A stretch of 64,000 bases of DNA from Moringa oleifera (lineage: Eukaryota; Streptophyta; Magnoliopsida; Brassicales; Moringaceae): assembly GCA_021397835.1 (NCBI GenBank), contig JAJFZO010000659.1:283501-347500 (forward strand), given 5' to 3'. The notes under the pieces were generated by a model. That model saw only the letters and a list, made by a program, of their open reading frames with translations. It searched no databases and had not been told where the DNA came from. The number at the start of each line of letters is the position of its first letter. Position 1 is the stretch's first letter. Below, in pieces: positions 46,701 through 59,249 of this stretch. The translations under genes were made by a program, and so were the position numbers.

Positions 46701-46734
46701 TGCTTTAAGCTAGAGATCCTACATTCATCTCAAA

Positions 46735-47060
46735 AGCCCGCCAGTAGCCTTGTGCCTAATCTTTACTCTCTAAGTCATCCTTTTTCTCTTTGCTTTCTAT
46801 CTAAAAGCAGCTAAACCACCTGCTGACAACCGCAAGGCCTCTCACCGACCTTTTTTTCTCTTTGTTCTCCATCCAGAAAGTAGCTAGGATAGTTGCTGGC
46901 GGCTATACTGCTTCTCTCTGGTCCTCTCGTTTTTTGACTCTGTCCAGAAGTCTAGCTACTGACATGGCAGTGGCATTGCCTCTGTTTTGACCTTTTCCTT
47001 TTTACTCTCTGTCCAGAAGTAGCCAGCCCAACTATTGGCTTTCTTTCTTGTTTGTCTCAA
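46735..47060. repeat. Tandem repeat, unit about 85 bases (reverse of 19,090 block)
   Basis: Four copies of TTTACTCTCTGTCCAGAAGTAGC with intervening CTGACAACCG-like text. In reverse complement it matches the block at 19,090-19,383 and 20,260-20,450. The flank TTGTTTGTCTCAATCTTCAC at 47,051 matches as well. Confidence 0.75.
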
Positions 47061-47329
47061 TCTTCACAAGGGTAGCCGCACCTTGTGCCTCCACTCATTC
47101 ATCTTTGGCATTTAAACATATGTAAGTATTTCAGTATTGATTCGAATTTTTTTTACAAAATTGAAGTTTCATAATTTTGATTCAATTTGATTAATTTTGT
47201 TTTAAAAAATATATTGAGGATGTCTACTATTTTGAGATTTGTGTTTGGTGAATTTTTATTAATTGATGAAATTTGGATTTTTTTAAGTATATTTGGATGA
47301 ATATATTTGGTATGAATGGGTATACATTG

Positions 47330-47880
47330 ATGTATTTATTATTTGATAATTATTAAAATTTTTAGATTAATTGATAAATTAATTAGATGTTAATTCGATA
47401 AATTTATATTTGATAAATTAATTATATATTAGGTGTAGATGAATTTGTGTTTGAATTAATTTTTTTAAGTAAGATTAACAGGTTATTTTGTCAAATCTAA
47501 TTATATTGATTTTGTAGTTAACATAAATTAATATAGTTAGTTAAATTTTAAATGGATAATTAATTAATTATATGCTTATAAAACAAATCATTAAATGTTA
47601 TTTAAATTTTAATCAATTAAATTACTGGCAAGTTAATTGCTTATGTAGTAATTAATTAGATGATAAATAATTTACTATGGATTAATTAACTAATTAATTA
47701 TTAATCATTTATTTAGCTAATATTAATAAATTAAATGCTTATAAAGTAAAAAATTATATGTTATTTAAATATTAATTAGGTTACTAGTTAATTAAGTGCT
47801 TATATAGTAATTAATTAGATATTAATTAAATATTGACTATGTCTTAATTAACTAAATAGTTATTATTTATGTATCTAAAC
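47330..47880. repeat. TTAATTAGATATTAATTA-type AT-rich array
   Basis: Same kind of array as at 43,640, between the repeat block and the Ulp1 remnant of this element. Confidence 0.7.
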
Positions 47881-48168
47881 TTTAATTAATAAATTTTGTG
47901 TACAATATTTTTGATCCTTTGAACCATAGTTATCGTCAAGAACTAGATTAACTTATGTCCACATATGTGTTTTTTTTTTTTTTTTTACTCTTAAGAATAT
48001 TGATTATTTTATATTGCTCGCTCTTTTAAATTGTTCAAAATTATCAAAGAATCAAGCAATAGGCACATTTTTAGGAGTATTCCTATTGAGTAATGTATAT
48101 TTAAACCTATATGTGATGTTAGTTTTATTTATTTTACAAAATATAAGAATTAAAAATTTTTAATGCAG

Positions 48169-48444
48169 TGTCCACATCAGCCTTCAAATATTGAGTATGG
48201 ATATTATATTATAAAATTTTTAAGGGACATCATTGATAGACATGGTAGAAATATCCCATATGCGAAAATGGTAAGTTTTTAAGCATTTGCTTATGTAAAT
48301 ACTTAAGTAATTAATTAATGTGCTTATTAAAAGTTTTAATTAGACTAACTTTTTTTTTTAATATAAATATAGTTAGTGGACATAGATGCTTATACCCAAT
48401 TGGATATTGATGAAGTTAGAAAGGAGATTAGAAAATTTCTTTAG
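48169..48444 (+). pseudogene. Ulp1-like protease C-terminal remnant, CACTA-borne
   Basis: Two exon-like pieces. The first (48,169 to about 48,275, after a TTTTTAATGCAG acceptor) reads CPHQPSNIEYGYYIIKFLRD then IIDRHGRNIPYAKM. The second (48,373-48,444, after AAATATAG) reads LVDIDAYTQLDIDEVRKEIR and a stop. They match the end of CACTA-borne Ulp1-like proteins (CP-Q-GS-ECGYYVM, then Y-Q-DIDEVR-E). Here the catalytic Cys position is Tyr (EYGYY), so the enzyme could not act even if made. The catalytic His and Asp exons were not found. It matches the minus-strand copy at 31,565-31,845 almost residue for residue. Confidence 0.7.
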
Positions 48445-48854
48445 AGTGCCATATTAGAAAGTTGAACCTTGAAGATTTTTGTACACATAAACATCATTGA
48501 ATTTATATAGTTAAATTTTTAGGAATGTGTATAATAATGTATATTTAAACTCATGTATTGTACATATAGAGTTCAACTATGACATCAAATTTTTTTCTTT
48601 TATTTTGTTCATCTTTTTTTACATTTTTGGATTAGATTATTTTGAGTATTTTCAAACATAAAAGAAGTAATGACGGTTTCAGTGAGAATAGTATTGAAGT
48701 GTATAATAGGAAAATTTTGGTTGCATTTTATGAAGAATTGTATTGATGTATATGGTTGATATGAAAGAGATGAAGAATTTCATATATGCAGGTTTTGGAT
48801 AATTTGAATATAGAAATTTTGTATTTATTTCATAATTAATAAAAAAATATACCT

Positions 48855-49080
48855 TTATTGACAGTTCTGATAGAATTGCCATTGAAGGGGAACCATTTTA
48901 ATAATAGTTCTGTCATAACTGTCGTTAAAGTCCCCCTTTAAGGTTAGTTCTATTAGAGTTATCATTAAAAGTTAGGGCTTTTAATGGCAATTAGATAACT
49001 ATCATCAAAACCTCTCACTTTTAATGACATGAACCAAGATGACAGTTTTACAATTATCATTAAAAGCTATTTTTAACTAT
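48855..49080. repeat. Right subterminal repeats
   Basis: Inverted units TTGACAGTTCTGATAGAATT with its complement and TAATAGTTCTGTCATAACTG repeat four to five times before the terminus at 49,106. Confidence 0.8.
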
Positions 49081-51080
49081 CACTAAAGTGTTTTTTTGTT
49101 ATAGTGACATGTTCCCTATCTAATTGTTCTTGCATATCTTGAAAGCAAAACATCATCTGTTGCATCATAACACTGATGGGGCATGTGAAGATTAAGAACC
49201 AAAGTTTGATGCTTCATAAAAGGCTACTTCTAATCCAAATCTAAATGCTTTACCTCACTTATGCTTTTCACCTGCAGCTTTACAAAAAGATGGTGGAATC
49301 ATCAAGAGATGATCTTGAGGCGATGGTATCCTCTCTTAATTTCTCATAACCAGCCTGCACATAATCAATTTTTTTTTTTTAAAAAAGAAACATATTAAAG
49401 TAAGATAAACAAACTCTTATGTATCAACAAAACCACATCACAGAAATAGTAAATTAATTAATCAAAATGCATTGAAAACTTTTAAAAATCCAAGGCAAAA
49501 AGTTAATAAGAAAAAGTAAAGGAATCTTAATAAAAAAGTAGAAAAAAAAGTAAAAGAAAATTTAACTCAAATACTCAACATAGGGTTGTTCCATCTAATG
49601 AATTAGTAGCATATGTAATATTTAATATCACTACATATAACTAATGGTAAGTTCACAATATATGCATAAATTATAGTGAGATCTATCATAAGAAATTAAT
49701 TTAGCCTAATTTAAGAAGAAGATGATCTATAAGTGATGCTTATTGCCAACAAAAATAATGGAGTAGTGTTACACTTATAAGGTATGCGTCTAAAAAAAAA
49801 AAAATACAAGAATCAAACTGAAAAGAAGATGTAACGGAAAAAGTGATGTATATCCCAATGACAACAAAAAGTAGAAAAACATAAGCATTCATTTGTAAAG
49901 CAACAAAAAATGCCTCAACTTTCAACAATAACATAAATTAAACTTATCCACAATAGCATATCATTAAAAAATAACCAATTACTAAATACTATATCAATAT
50001 AAAGATAGTTTTTTGTCACATAATTTAAACATAGCATCAAGGCGTACAACCTCATACAAAAAGCTAAAACAAAAAATTATCATTTTGATAAGCAACCCAA
50101 AACCTCAATAGAAATAAAAAACCACTAATCTATTTATTCAATTCAACACATAGTTAACTAAAGACAAATATATTCTTTTCTAAATACTCAAACAAATTCA
50201 TATGACTCTCTCTGTGGCCTATGTGCCAGTCTCCTCATTATGATTTAACTTTCGAAATAGTTTTAGCATGCTAAAATCACTCCAAGCTCCTTAGCCTAAC
50301 AGTTAAGAAATGAAAAATAAAAATCTGTTAAGTGTAACTAAATATATGGTAATGACATGAAAATAATTAATTGAATTAAAAAAAAAACCATTTGTCTTCT
50401 GTGCTAAAAAATGGAAGTAAATCCTCCTCGATGCACAATGGCTTCACTAAGAGATTGATTGTTTTTATTCCTTTGTGATGCAAACTTAAAAGGTTGAGAC
50501 CATTATCCACTTAACAAACAGTGCTTCTCGAATGGATGATTGTATCCACATTCCTTTTGACTTCTTATTTCGGATTGATGCAAGACTCGATCAGAGGACC
50601 TCTGCAAATTTAGACCATCATATCCGTCTAACTACACCATCTATAAGTGGATTCCATTTACATTTTTTCTACAACAATATTGACCTCAAATTAGTTAGTT
50701 AAGCATGTAAACTAACTATCACTATAAGAAAATTAATTTTGTAAATTAAACAATATGTTATACATATCACTTGAAATTTGACCCACCATAAGTCTCAAAC
50801 CTCAGTCGCACGCCATCTAGTCCATGGCTGATCAAATTTTGACTTGATGATTCCAGAAATAATGGCAACTGTCCTAAATGTAGTTAATAACCTATATAAA
50901 ATAATTGAAAATATAAAACATATCATACAAAAATTAGAACACAATGGGTAATACTAAGATAAGCATAGCATAATAAAAAAGATGAGTTATCATACTTTTT
51001 CCCCATAGGCTGAATGTACAGCCTACCATCTCCTACTACATATGCCAACTCAGTCGATGGTATGTGAACTATAGCATCTC

Positions 51081-51205
51081 TAGGTGATGGTGTATGGTGA
51101 AATGATGATTACTGAGATGATGGTGTATGACATGTAGGTGATGGTGCATGGTCAGATGATGATTGCTGAGATGATGGTGTATGACATGTAGGTGATGATG
51201 TATGA
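51081..51205 (-). repeat. 54-base in-frame repeat in the Transposase_24 gene
   Basis: TAGGTGATGGTGTATGGTGA at 51,081 recurs at 51,135 and partly at 51,189. Being 18 codons long, it repeats the Ser/Pro/His-rich text HTPSSQQSSSDHAPSPTC without shifting the frame. Confidence 0.85.
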
Positions 51206-51619
51206 ACTGGAGGCGATAGAGCATCAATTGAGGAAAACATTTTATGAGCAGGGAATGATGATGCGTCAATTGAAGGTGATCATGTCTAAGCAAAAAGTGA
51301 TGACACCTGAGCTGTAGAAGATGTGTCTAATGTGTAAGATCATCTGCCCTTACCTCTAACACCACGGGCATCACATCCTCCTCTTTTGACATTTGTAAGT
51401 AATGAACAAAGTGTGTTTAGTGAAAAAATTAAAAAATGGGCACATATGTCATTTATAACGTGTTCAATCACAAACCTTTATAATCAGTCACTATCAACAA
51501 TGTCATTCACAGAAGTTTCGTCTTCACTATCAAACTTCCCACTATCAAATGATACTTTGTTTTCTTCATCTACCAATTGAATTGAATCTTCTTCAACTTC
51601 AATCTCTTGACCTTGACCA

Positions 51620-54600
51620 TTGACATCAATTATTTACAATTTGATCGTCAGAAGAGATAGGATGTAACTATTGCATCATATCATCTTGGAATGGATCATC
51701 CAGAGATTCAATTCTATTTCTTGCTTTAGTTTTAATGACCACACTCCAATCTTTCTTTTGTGGAGTGGTATTAGGATATGCTGTAAAAAATACTTGTTTT
51801 GCTTGATATGAAAAGATAAATGTATCCTTTCCTTTATATCTCTTGTTAATATTAATGGTCCCATAGTTGGGGTAGATCCTTGTACCCATGCTAGAAGGCT
51901 CAAACCATATATAATTGAATAATGTCAATTGTTTCACAGGCATACTAAGATACTCGATCTTTATAATTTCTTCTATGATTCCATGATACATATAGTCTGT
52001 ACTTATCAAAGATACTCCAAAAGTTGTTTGAACTTCAATTACTGGCCCAAGTGAAAGTATAAAAATAGTAACCATTGACACAGTGAATTGGATAAGTGTT
52101 GACCTTATTTATAGGTCCTCACACTAAATCATGCAAAAATGTATCTTTTACCCCATTGATAGGATTGTGCATCTAATAACATATCGACAAAAATAAAACT
52201 TTGTCAACATAAATGCTATTCAAAGTTACAATATTTCATAATTCCAATGAGAATTACCATGAAATTACTTGCGTATTCCTTGAACCAATCAACAAAGTTT
52301 GATTGTATATGTTTTGTTATATCGACTTCACGTAGATTCGATAAGGATGTGATTAATATCTGAATGTATATTCTACAAGTATACATAGCATACATGGGAA
52401 ATTATATCCAATACAATCAATGTAAAACGTTACTAATATACACAACAAAACTTACTGCACAAAGGATTAAACTTTAGGACAATTCATAAGCGTGTATTTG
52501 CTTATCTCAAAAGCTTCCCTTGTTTGAGATAACAAGCCTTACACAACCCCTCACTTTGGCTAGGATAATTAAAAACAGATAGTTGAGGATGCTCAAATGA
52601 CTATCAACCATCATCATTTCGTGGCACTCTTTGGTTTTTGGCGTGGATATGTGCCTTAAAGTAGTGAGAAAAAAAAGATGATGTCTCATCCAACATGTAA
52701 GCTTCATAGATGGAATTTTCCATATGAGCTTTATTCTTAACCTTTTTTTTAGATTCTGTAAAAATCTACAAAATAACATTTTCAGATGCATTGGGATAAT
52801 CACTTTAGTTTAATCCATTTAAATGTAAATAAAATTTCAACAAAACAAATCATACCTCTCAAATGGACACATCCACTGTATTGTACTGGTCCTCTAACTT
52901 GCACTTCATACACTGAGTGCATAAGTGTTCTATGACATCAAAAAATGTAGGAGGAAGTATCTTTTTTAACTTACATAAAATTATGATAATATCATTGTCC
53001 ATCACATCTAACTTATTGTCTTCCATTTTTAGAGAATATAAATCTCAAAAGAATTGACTCAATTCAATGATAGTTTCCTAAATAGGCATACGTAAGCAAC
53101 TAAATACAATTACCAATAATTCCTCCATCACCACATGATAATCATGGCTTTTCATATGTTGCAATGTGCATGTTCGAATGTCAACACATCTGCCCAAGTT
53201 ATATGCGTATCCATTAGGAAGTTTCAACTCTTTTATCCACTCACATATAGCCTTTTTCTGGTCCATATCTAGTGTATATCGAGCTTTCGATTTTATGAAG
53301 TTTCCATTACCTCTATCTTCAACATGCAAATCATTTCAACGACAATATAAAGGTAGATCCAACCTTACCTTAACATTGTCCTTAGTTTTTTCATTAACGT
53401 CCATCACAGTATGAAAAATATTCTTAAAAACATTGGCTTTGGTATGCATGACATCTATATTATAAGGGTTCAATAAATCATGCCAATATATCAATAAATC
53501 ATGCAAATATGGTAACTCCCAGAAGATGCTGAATTTAGTGAAATTATGTAACTCTTCATAGCCACGTGTTCAATGCGGGCCTCCCGTGTCAATTATTTTA
53601 AGAAACTGCATAGCTATGTGATACACTTCTACATTAGAGTCTCTTTGGTGGTTCATCCTGTTTAATTCCACCCTTAATAAAATTCTTTTTGTTTTGTCTA
53701 AATGGGTGGTCCATTAGGAGGAATTGTCGATAATAATCAAAATAACATATCTTTCGACCATGTTTCAAGTAAAAAGCTTTCGATGATCCCGTACAAACTA
53801 AATAACCTAATTGACTTAATGTTTGCTAACCCGATAACATATCGTATGTAAGGAAGTCATTTATAGTCCATAATAGTGTAGCTTTCATACAAAAGTTTTG
53901 CTTCAGTGAGATATCATAAGTTTCTACACTATAATCCCACAATAGTTTCAAATCTTCAATTAAGGGCTGCAAGAGCACATCTCTTAGGGCCTTTGGGTTG
54001 TTCGGACCAGGAATGATGGTTATTAAAAACATATATTCTCTCTTCATGCACATCACTAGTGGAAGATTATATGGGTTAGAATGATGGGCTAACATGAATA
54101 TATGTTAGAGCTCATATTAAAAGGACTAAAGCTATCAGAACATAATCCTAATTGCACATTCCTTGGTTCTGATGCGAACTTCGGGTGAGTCAAATCAAAA
54201 TACTTCCAAGCTTTCCCATCTAAAGGGTGTGCCAATATTCCTTCTTTGCGTTGATTCTCATGGTGCCATTTCATATGCTCTATAATAATATTGAAGCAAA
54301 TAATCTTTGCACTAGTGGAATTACCGGTCATAAAATCTACATTTTTTAATTTGTAGCATTGTCACCATAATATAACATGCAACCAGCAGGATAATAACAA
54401 ATGTTCTTGTAACCACATCTAAGCTGAAAGATCAAATTTTTAGTCTAATGGAAATTATCAAGCATCTTATTACTCGTCGGTAACACTTCTTTAAACAAGG
54501 TGACTAATTCATTGATGCATGCCATAATTACATTATAATCAGACTTAACACTCATCAATCTCATAAAAACTGACAAGATTGAGTGACTCTGACATCCATC

Positions 54601-55045
54601 CTACAAGGGCGACTAGGCAGTAATTAACATATCATAGAATTTTGTTGACTTTGAATTCAATAATTCTCGGTCAACATTCAGAGTAAAGGATGGCCTTGCA
54701 GCATCCATGACCATTTTTTCATAACTGTTGATATCCTTATGGACTAAAGTAGATTCATAATGACTTGCAACGAATGGATTAGGGGCCTTATCGTGGTTAT
54801 GCCAATGATAATAGTTAGGTTTAAAACCTCTTCTACATAGATGTAGTCTTATTGTATCTACTTCGTAAAAGCACAGACACTTGCATTTCGCATAAGGACA
54901 CCTCATCAACCGGTCTGCTTGGTACACAAGCAGCTGACATGTAACTGATATAAATTCTTCAATCCCTAACTAAATTTTGCTACAAATCATTCATTAAAGT
55001 TCTTCTATTGTACATCTAGCGACGATGCTCAAGAATTTCTATATA
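51620..55045 (-). pseudogene. TNP2-like CACTA transposase remnant
   Basis: The transposase would cut and move CACTA elements. Minus-strand order: N-terminus with RR-stop-MYNRRTL near 55,025 (family RRWMY; the Trp codon is TAG). Transposase-associated domain, 54,927-54,790: MRCPYAKCKC, VDTIRLHLCRRGF, YYHWHNH. TNP2 core: HHENQRKEGILAHPLDGKAW, FASEPRNVQLGL (54,290-54,130), LVMCMKREYMFLITIIPGPN, LLWTINDF (54,060-53,840). RLKHGRK-like and FYLKHGRK near 53,780, DHPFR near 53,715. CEWIKELKLPNGYAYNLGRC and MKSHDYHV (53,245-53,130). ILPPTFFDVIEHL near 52,960 and IYEAYMLDETSSFFSHYF near 52,705. DUF4216-like module 52,000-51,690 with SQAKQVF- and WSVVIKTKAR-type text. More than ten stops and frameshifts; typical length is otherwise preserved. 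Confidence 0.92.
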
Positions 55046-57890
55046 TAAAAAAGTCAAATTAAAAAAACCAATGATCCTATTCTTAATAAATAATTGACAT
55101 AAGTAACACATTAGTTTTTTTTTTTTTAAAGATGATGATATTGATAAGATGAACAAATATGGCTTCTACCTATTCTAAAATTGACTTTTCACCAGAACAA
55201 GTTCATCTAAGCAATTCGTTTATAAATATTTCAACAGCATCTCGGCATGGTTCTCCAAGTGCATGAAATAGACTATTGATATAACATACATATGCACTCG
55301 GAGAATAAATGGAGAGAAAAGTACCAAATTTAAATGAACTATTTGTATAATCTTGTTTACTGTAATGATAACACCTCTTTATGAACAATCCCAATCAGGG
55401 GCTATTCAAGAGTTAACTAAATAAAGTTAACCCTTGGATGGGTTTGTAAAGTGACATTTAAAGTGGATTGAAAAGGGTAATGCAAGAAAAACTTGCATGC
55501 CTAATTGAAGAAACTGTTTCCTCAATAATTATCTCAATTTTGATAAGTTGATAAGATAAAAGTTAACAATTCTAAAGTAATTATTTTATCCTACATTAGA
55601 GATATTATAAACTCTATAAGTGTTGCATTACCTAAGTAAAAAAATATCTATGTTAACTACATCACGAAAATCAAGTGACATTAAACACATGTGAAAATAG
55701 AAATTAAAAGTAAATCATTATTCATTTCAATTTAGTTAACATACTTGAATGTTGTAACTAATATAATAAATTCTAGCTACTAACTGTATGTTCATGAATT
55801 AATATCCCATTATTATATAACTAATGTTATTTGTCATAATTAAAAAGTGAAATTAATTATAAATTACTTATAATTAATAAAATAATATTAACATACTTTA
55901 ATAAATGAATAAAAAAGTTAGTAAGATCTTACTATCAGTTACGCGAGCAATCAGATGATTTTTTAAGGCAAATTCCTCTTTTCTTAAGATGCAATAAAGA
56001 GTTTTGTCACGTGACCCAAACTGAAAAAGAAAAACCAATTAAGATGTAAGCAATGAAATCCTCATATTTTCTATCATATACAAATTTAATGAAAAAATAT
56101 ATATTTAATTTTATAAATACATAATTACTTAATAAAATAATAGTAAAACTAGTGAGTATTTATAATAGATAACAATGACTAGTTTTTATAATTTAAACAA
56201 TTTGTTCTTATTTTATTAATTGTTAAAAAATAATTAAAAAATTAATTGGTATGATTTATATTATATTGCCAAATTAAATATATATTTTTAATAAATTATT
56301 TTAAAATTAATTAATTAAATAAACTTATTTTATATTATAAGTATATTTCATTTTAATTAAATTTGAAATAAATAAGAGGTTGGTAATAGAATTCTCATAA
56401 TGCATATCTTGAACAAATTTTACTTAATAAAGTATCTTCACTTTTGAATATTTGTAATTAATTAATTGATTAATAGCAAAACTAATTAATGTTTATAACA
56501 AATAATTGTGACTTTGTTTTTAATTTCAACCATGTTTTTTCCAATTTAATTAACTGGGAGAAAAAGTGTTAATTTTTTTTTCATGGGATTGAAATTTTTT
56601 GCAATATTAATTAAATATTTGAAAAAATAATTTTTAATTAAATAATCTAACAAATTGATTTTATGTTATTTAAATTTATTTTCAAACAAATAAGGAGCTG
56701 GCAATGAAATCTAAAAAAATCGGTTATAAAAAAATTAATTTTCTAATCATTTATCTTATTTTAAAAAATTAATTAAGTAATTAAAAACAATTGCTTTAAA
56801 TTAATTAATTGTACTAAATTTAATATGATAATGAGCTTAACTACAAGATGACATATCATTTTATTTGTTAAGAGTGATATATAATGTAATGAAAATGAAA
56901 ATATTATAAATAAAATATAATTAATCATTTGAATGAGTTATATGAAATATAACAATTTTATTTACCATATATTTAGATATTACATATGAGAGAATTCATT
57001 TGTAAATAAATGAAATCACTTTTTATGCATATGAAATTAAATTTATGGTTGTAAGATTATCGAACATTTTAAGATATACTTTAATTAGACAATTGTTTTA
57101 TACTAGTGATTATAAGGTCATTGAAATAGGGCACATAACTTTAGCGTAATTTAGACACATCTAGATCATAACCAGGTAGTAACAAGCTCAAACTAGTAAG
57201 CCAGTAATAAGATAGCATGTATGAACTAACCATAACAATTTAAAGAGCACAAATTCTTGGACAAATGTGAAATTCAAACTATAATATAATAAATTATTAT
57301 CAAAACATTGGACCATAAATACTATAAACACTATTAGTACAACTAGTTTGATAATGTAAAAGTAGGATATAATTATTTATTAAAATCAATTTAGTTATAC
57401 AATGTAATAAGAATCATCCATGAGAAATGCCCTAAAATTGAGAAGGTTGTATATAATTTGATAGTAAGCCAAAATTTTCATAAATTTTGTTTTATCAACA
57501 TTTTATAGAACACATGCTGAAGATATCAAAAAATACACATAACAAACCATCAAAGGAAAGAGGAATAGAAATTACCTAAGTACTAATTAGGCTAACTTTT
57601 GTTGAATACTTAGCTTTTTTTTTTTTTTGTCAGATACAAAAAAGTGAAAAGCTCACATCCCAAATTATATTTTTTCAATATTTATCCAACAACCATGCAA
57701 CTTTAGAATCTCTAGAATTATTAACCAGTACTTAGAAAAAAAATAAAAAATTATAGTACTAGTACTTAATAAATATATGATTTGATCTGAAGTAAGCTTT
57801 GTAGAAAAAATCTAATTTTAACTTAACAATGGAAATGAACTAAGGGAAGCCAATAATATTTAGGTTAAGCTCAACCAAGCAAATAAAAAA
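55046..57890. other. AT-rich, no gene recognised
   Basis: Upstream of the TNP2 remnant. A short minus-strand frame at 55,203-55,394 has no recognised family. The rest (55,400-57,890) is extremely AT-rich with many ATTAATTA words but no ordered array, terminal repeats or protein match. Confidence 0.4.
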
Positions 57891-57894
57891 ATTA

Positions 57895-58760
57895 CTGTTG
57901 TTGGAGTACGAGAAGGTTATGGCCTTTCTAAGTTTTGCATCATTTGTAGTTAATAATTTTATCCTTGGTGGTTAGATTAGGAACACATTTTTTTAATTTC
58001 ATGTAGTTTTTTGATTGATGGCTATAGTCTCGAAAAACTAAATAAAATAAGAAAAATCACCTCTGCTGAACCACTGAAAGCAAAATTATGATCTTTCAAA
58101 GTTTTGTAAGTTTAATAGTCAATATCTTTGCTTTCGATGGTCGCATCAAGATGATATTAATTTATTCCAAGCAGTTTTCGATGACATCCATCTTAAAAGA
58201 TTGAATAAAATAAAAATGAAATCACCATAATAAGTGCTCTGAGTGCAAAGCTATCATCTTTTGAAGTTTCACACCTTCAATAAGTAAAAACTTTGCCTTT
58301 AATAATCAAATCAAGACATTTTTTTTTTATTCCACGCAACTGAGTAGAATAAAAACAATACCACTATTTCATCATTGAGCATAAAATTATGGTTGTTCAA
58401 ATTTTCACAGTTTCAATAACCAATAAAAGTTCCCTCTATGGTCGGATCAAGATAATTTTTTTTCCAAAATTTACATATAATTTTTATAATGGTGTTTATC
58501 TCAGAAAATGTTATAAAACCAAAAAAAAAAAAAGAAAATATATATTCACCCTTATTGGACCATGAAGGGCAAAGTTAAAGTCTTTCAAAGTTTCTCAACT
58601 TTCGTAGCCAAGAACTTTGCATTCGATGGGTAGATTTTTGATGGTAACCATTTCTAAAAACATAGTAAAATAAAAGAAAATCACTGTTGTTGGACCACTA
58701 AGCACAAAGTTATGGTCTTTAAAGTTCGATAGCAAATAACTTTACACTTAGTTGTAAGAT
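57895..58760. repeat. Five to six diverged tandem units of about 135-190 bases
   Basis: Each unit opens with ATCAC(C/T)-TGTTGGACCACTGA followed by GCAAAGTTATGGTCTTTCAA, then AGTTTC, AATAG(C/T)CAA-AACTTTGC, TTCGATGGTCG-ATCAAGAT. It closes with TAAAATAAAAGAAA-like text. Units start near 57,895, 58,057, 58,222, 58,359, 58,546 and 58,680 (last one partial). Divergence between copies is high, so the array is old. No known family comes to mind. Confidence 0.75.
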
Positions 58761-59249
58761 AATACAATTCAAGAATATACACTTATCTGAAGCATATGTA
58801 TATTATTGTTTATTTTACTTTATAAAAATTTTGATAGCATATCCTTATAGTTTTCTAGGTACAACACTTTATATAGATATGAGTGATTGTTTTTTTTATG
58901 AAAACATTCACTAATATCCACTAGTATGTACCCGAAGAACAATGAGAAAAATACAGTGCAAAATTTTTATAAAATAAAATAAATAATGTTACACTTGCTG
59001 TACGTAAATATAACATTCTCAAACTGTCCAATCTGGATAATTCAAGAATTATTAGTAAACTATTTATGTCAATGCATGTTTGCAATACGTGAATGATAAT
59101 AAATATTTATTAATAATTCTTAAATGTTATCTAAAGATCAATGCCTTAAAACATAATTAATAACAATTATTATGAGTAATAATTAATTTTTTTTCTAATT
59201 GTTAATATAAAAGAATTTATCAAATCAAGAAATAAGGATATGAAAATAT

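Larger units (their letters stand above)
44734..49106 (+). mobile_element. CACTA element with Ulp1 remnant, ACA target duplication, nested
   Basis: Starts CACTACTACAAAAAT at 44,734 and ends TTTTTTTGTTATAGTG at 49,106 (reverse complement CACTATAACAAAAAAA). ACA precedes (44,731-44,733) and follows (49,107-49,109): a clean three-base duplication. Subterminal inverted units lie inside both ends. The interior, left to right, holds an Ala-codon-like repeat region, a Pro/Gln-rich minus-strand fragment, inner subterminal-type units, an 85-base-type repeat block, an AT-rich array and a Ulp1 protease tail. It lacks a transposase of its own. It sits within a coiled-coil reading frame of the host CACTA element, so it arrived after that one. 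Confidence 0.92.
44440..51375 (-). pseudogene. Transposase_24-type gene of the large CACTA element, interrupted
   Basis: The minus-strand text begins near 51,375 with a Ser/Pro/His-rich region (HTPSSQQSSSDHAPSPTCHT) and VVGDGRLYIQPMGK to 51,000. At 50,880-50,780 FRTVAIISGIIKSKFDQPWT matches the domain's ISG-I---FD-PW pattern. At 50,500-50,405 NKNNQSLSEAIVHRGGFTSI matches its NR-N--S----HTGGS motif. At 49,290-49,150 KHKRGK-like and FGLEVA precede a coiled coil. The coil (Gln/Glu/Arg/Lys-rich) is cut at 49,107/44,733 by the inserted CACTA element. It resumes in frame when that element and one ACA copy are ignored, ending near 44,440. Introns and several stops separate the pieces. Confidence 0.7.

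Noticed and set aside
51166..53414. Plus-strand frames opposite the TNP2 and Transposase_24 remnants
   Set aside because: Family motifs are all on the minus strand; the plus-strand frames carry none.
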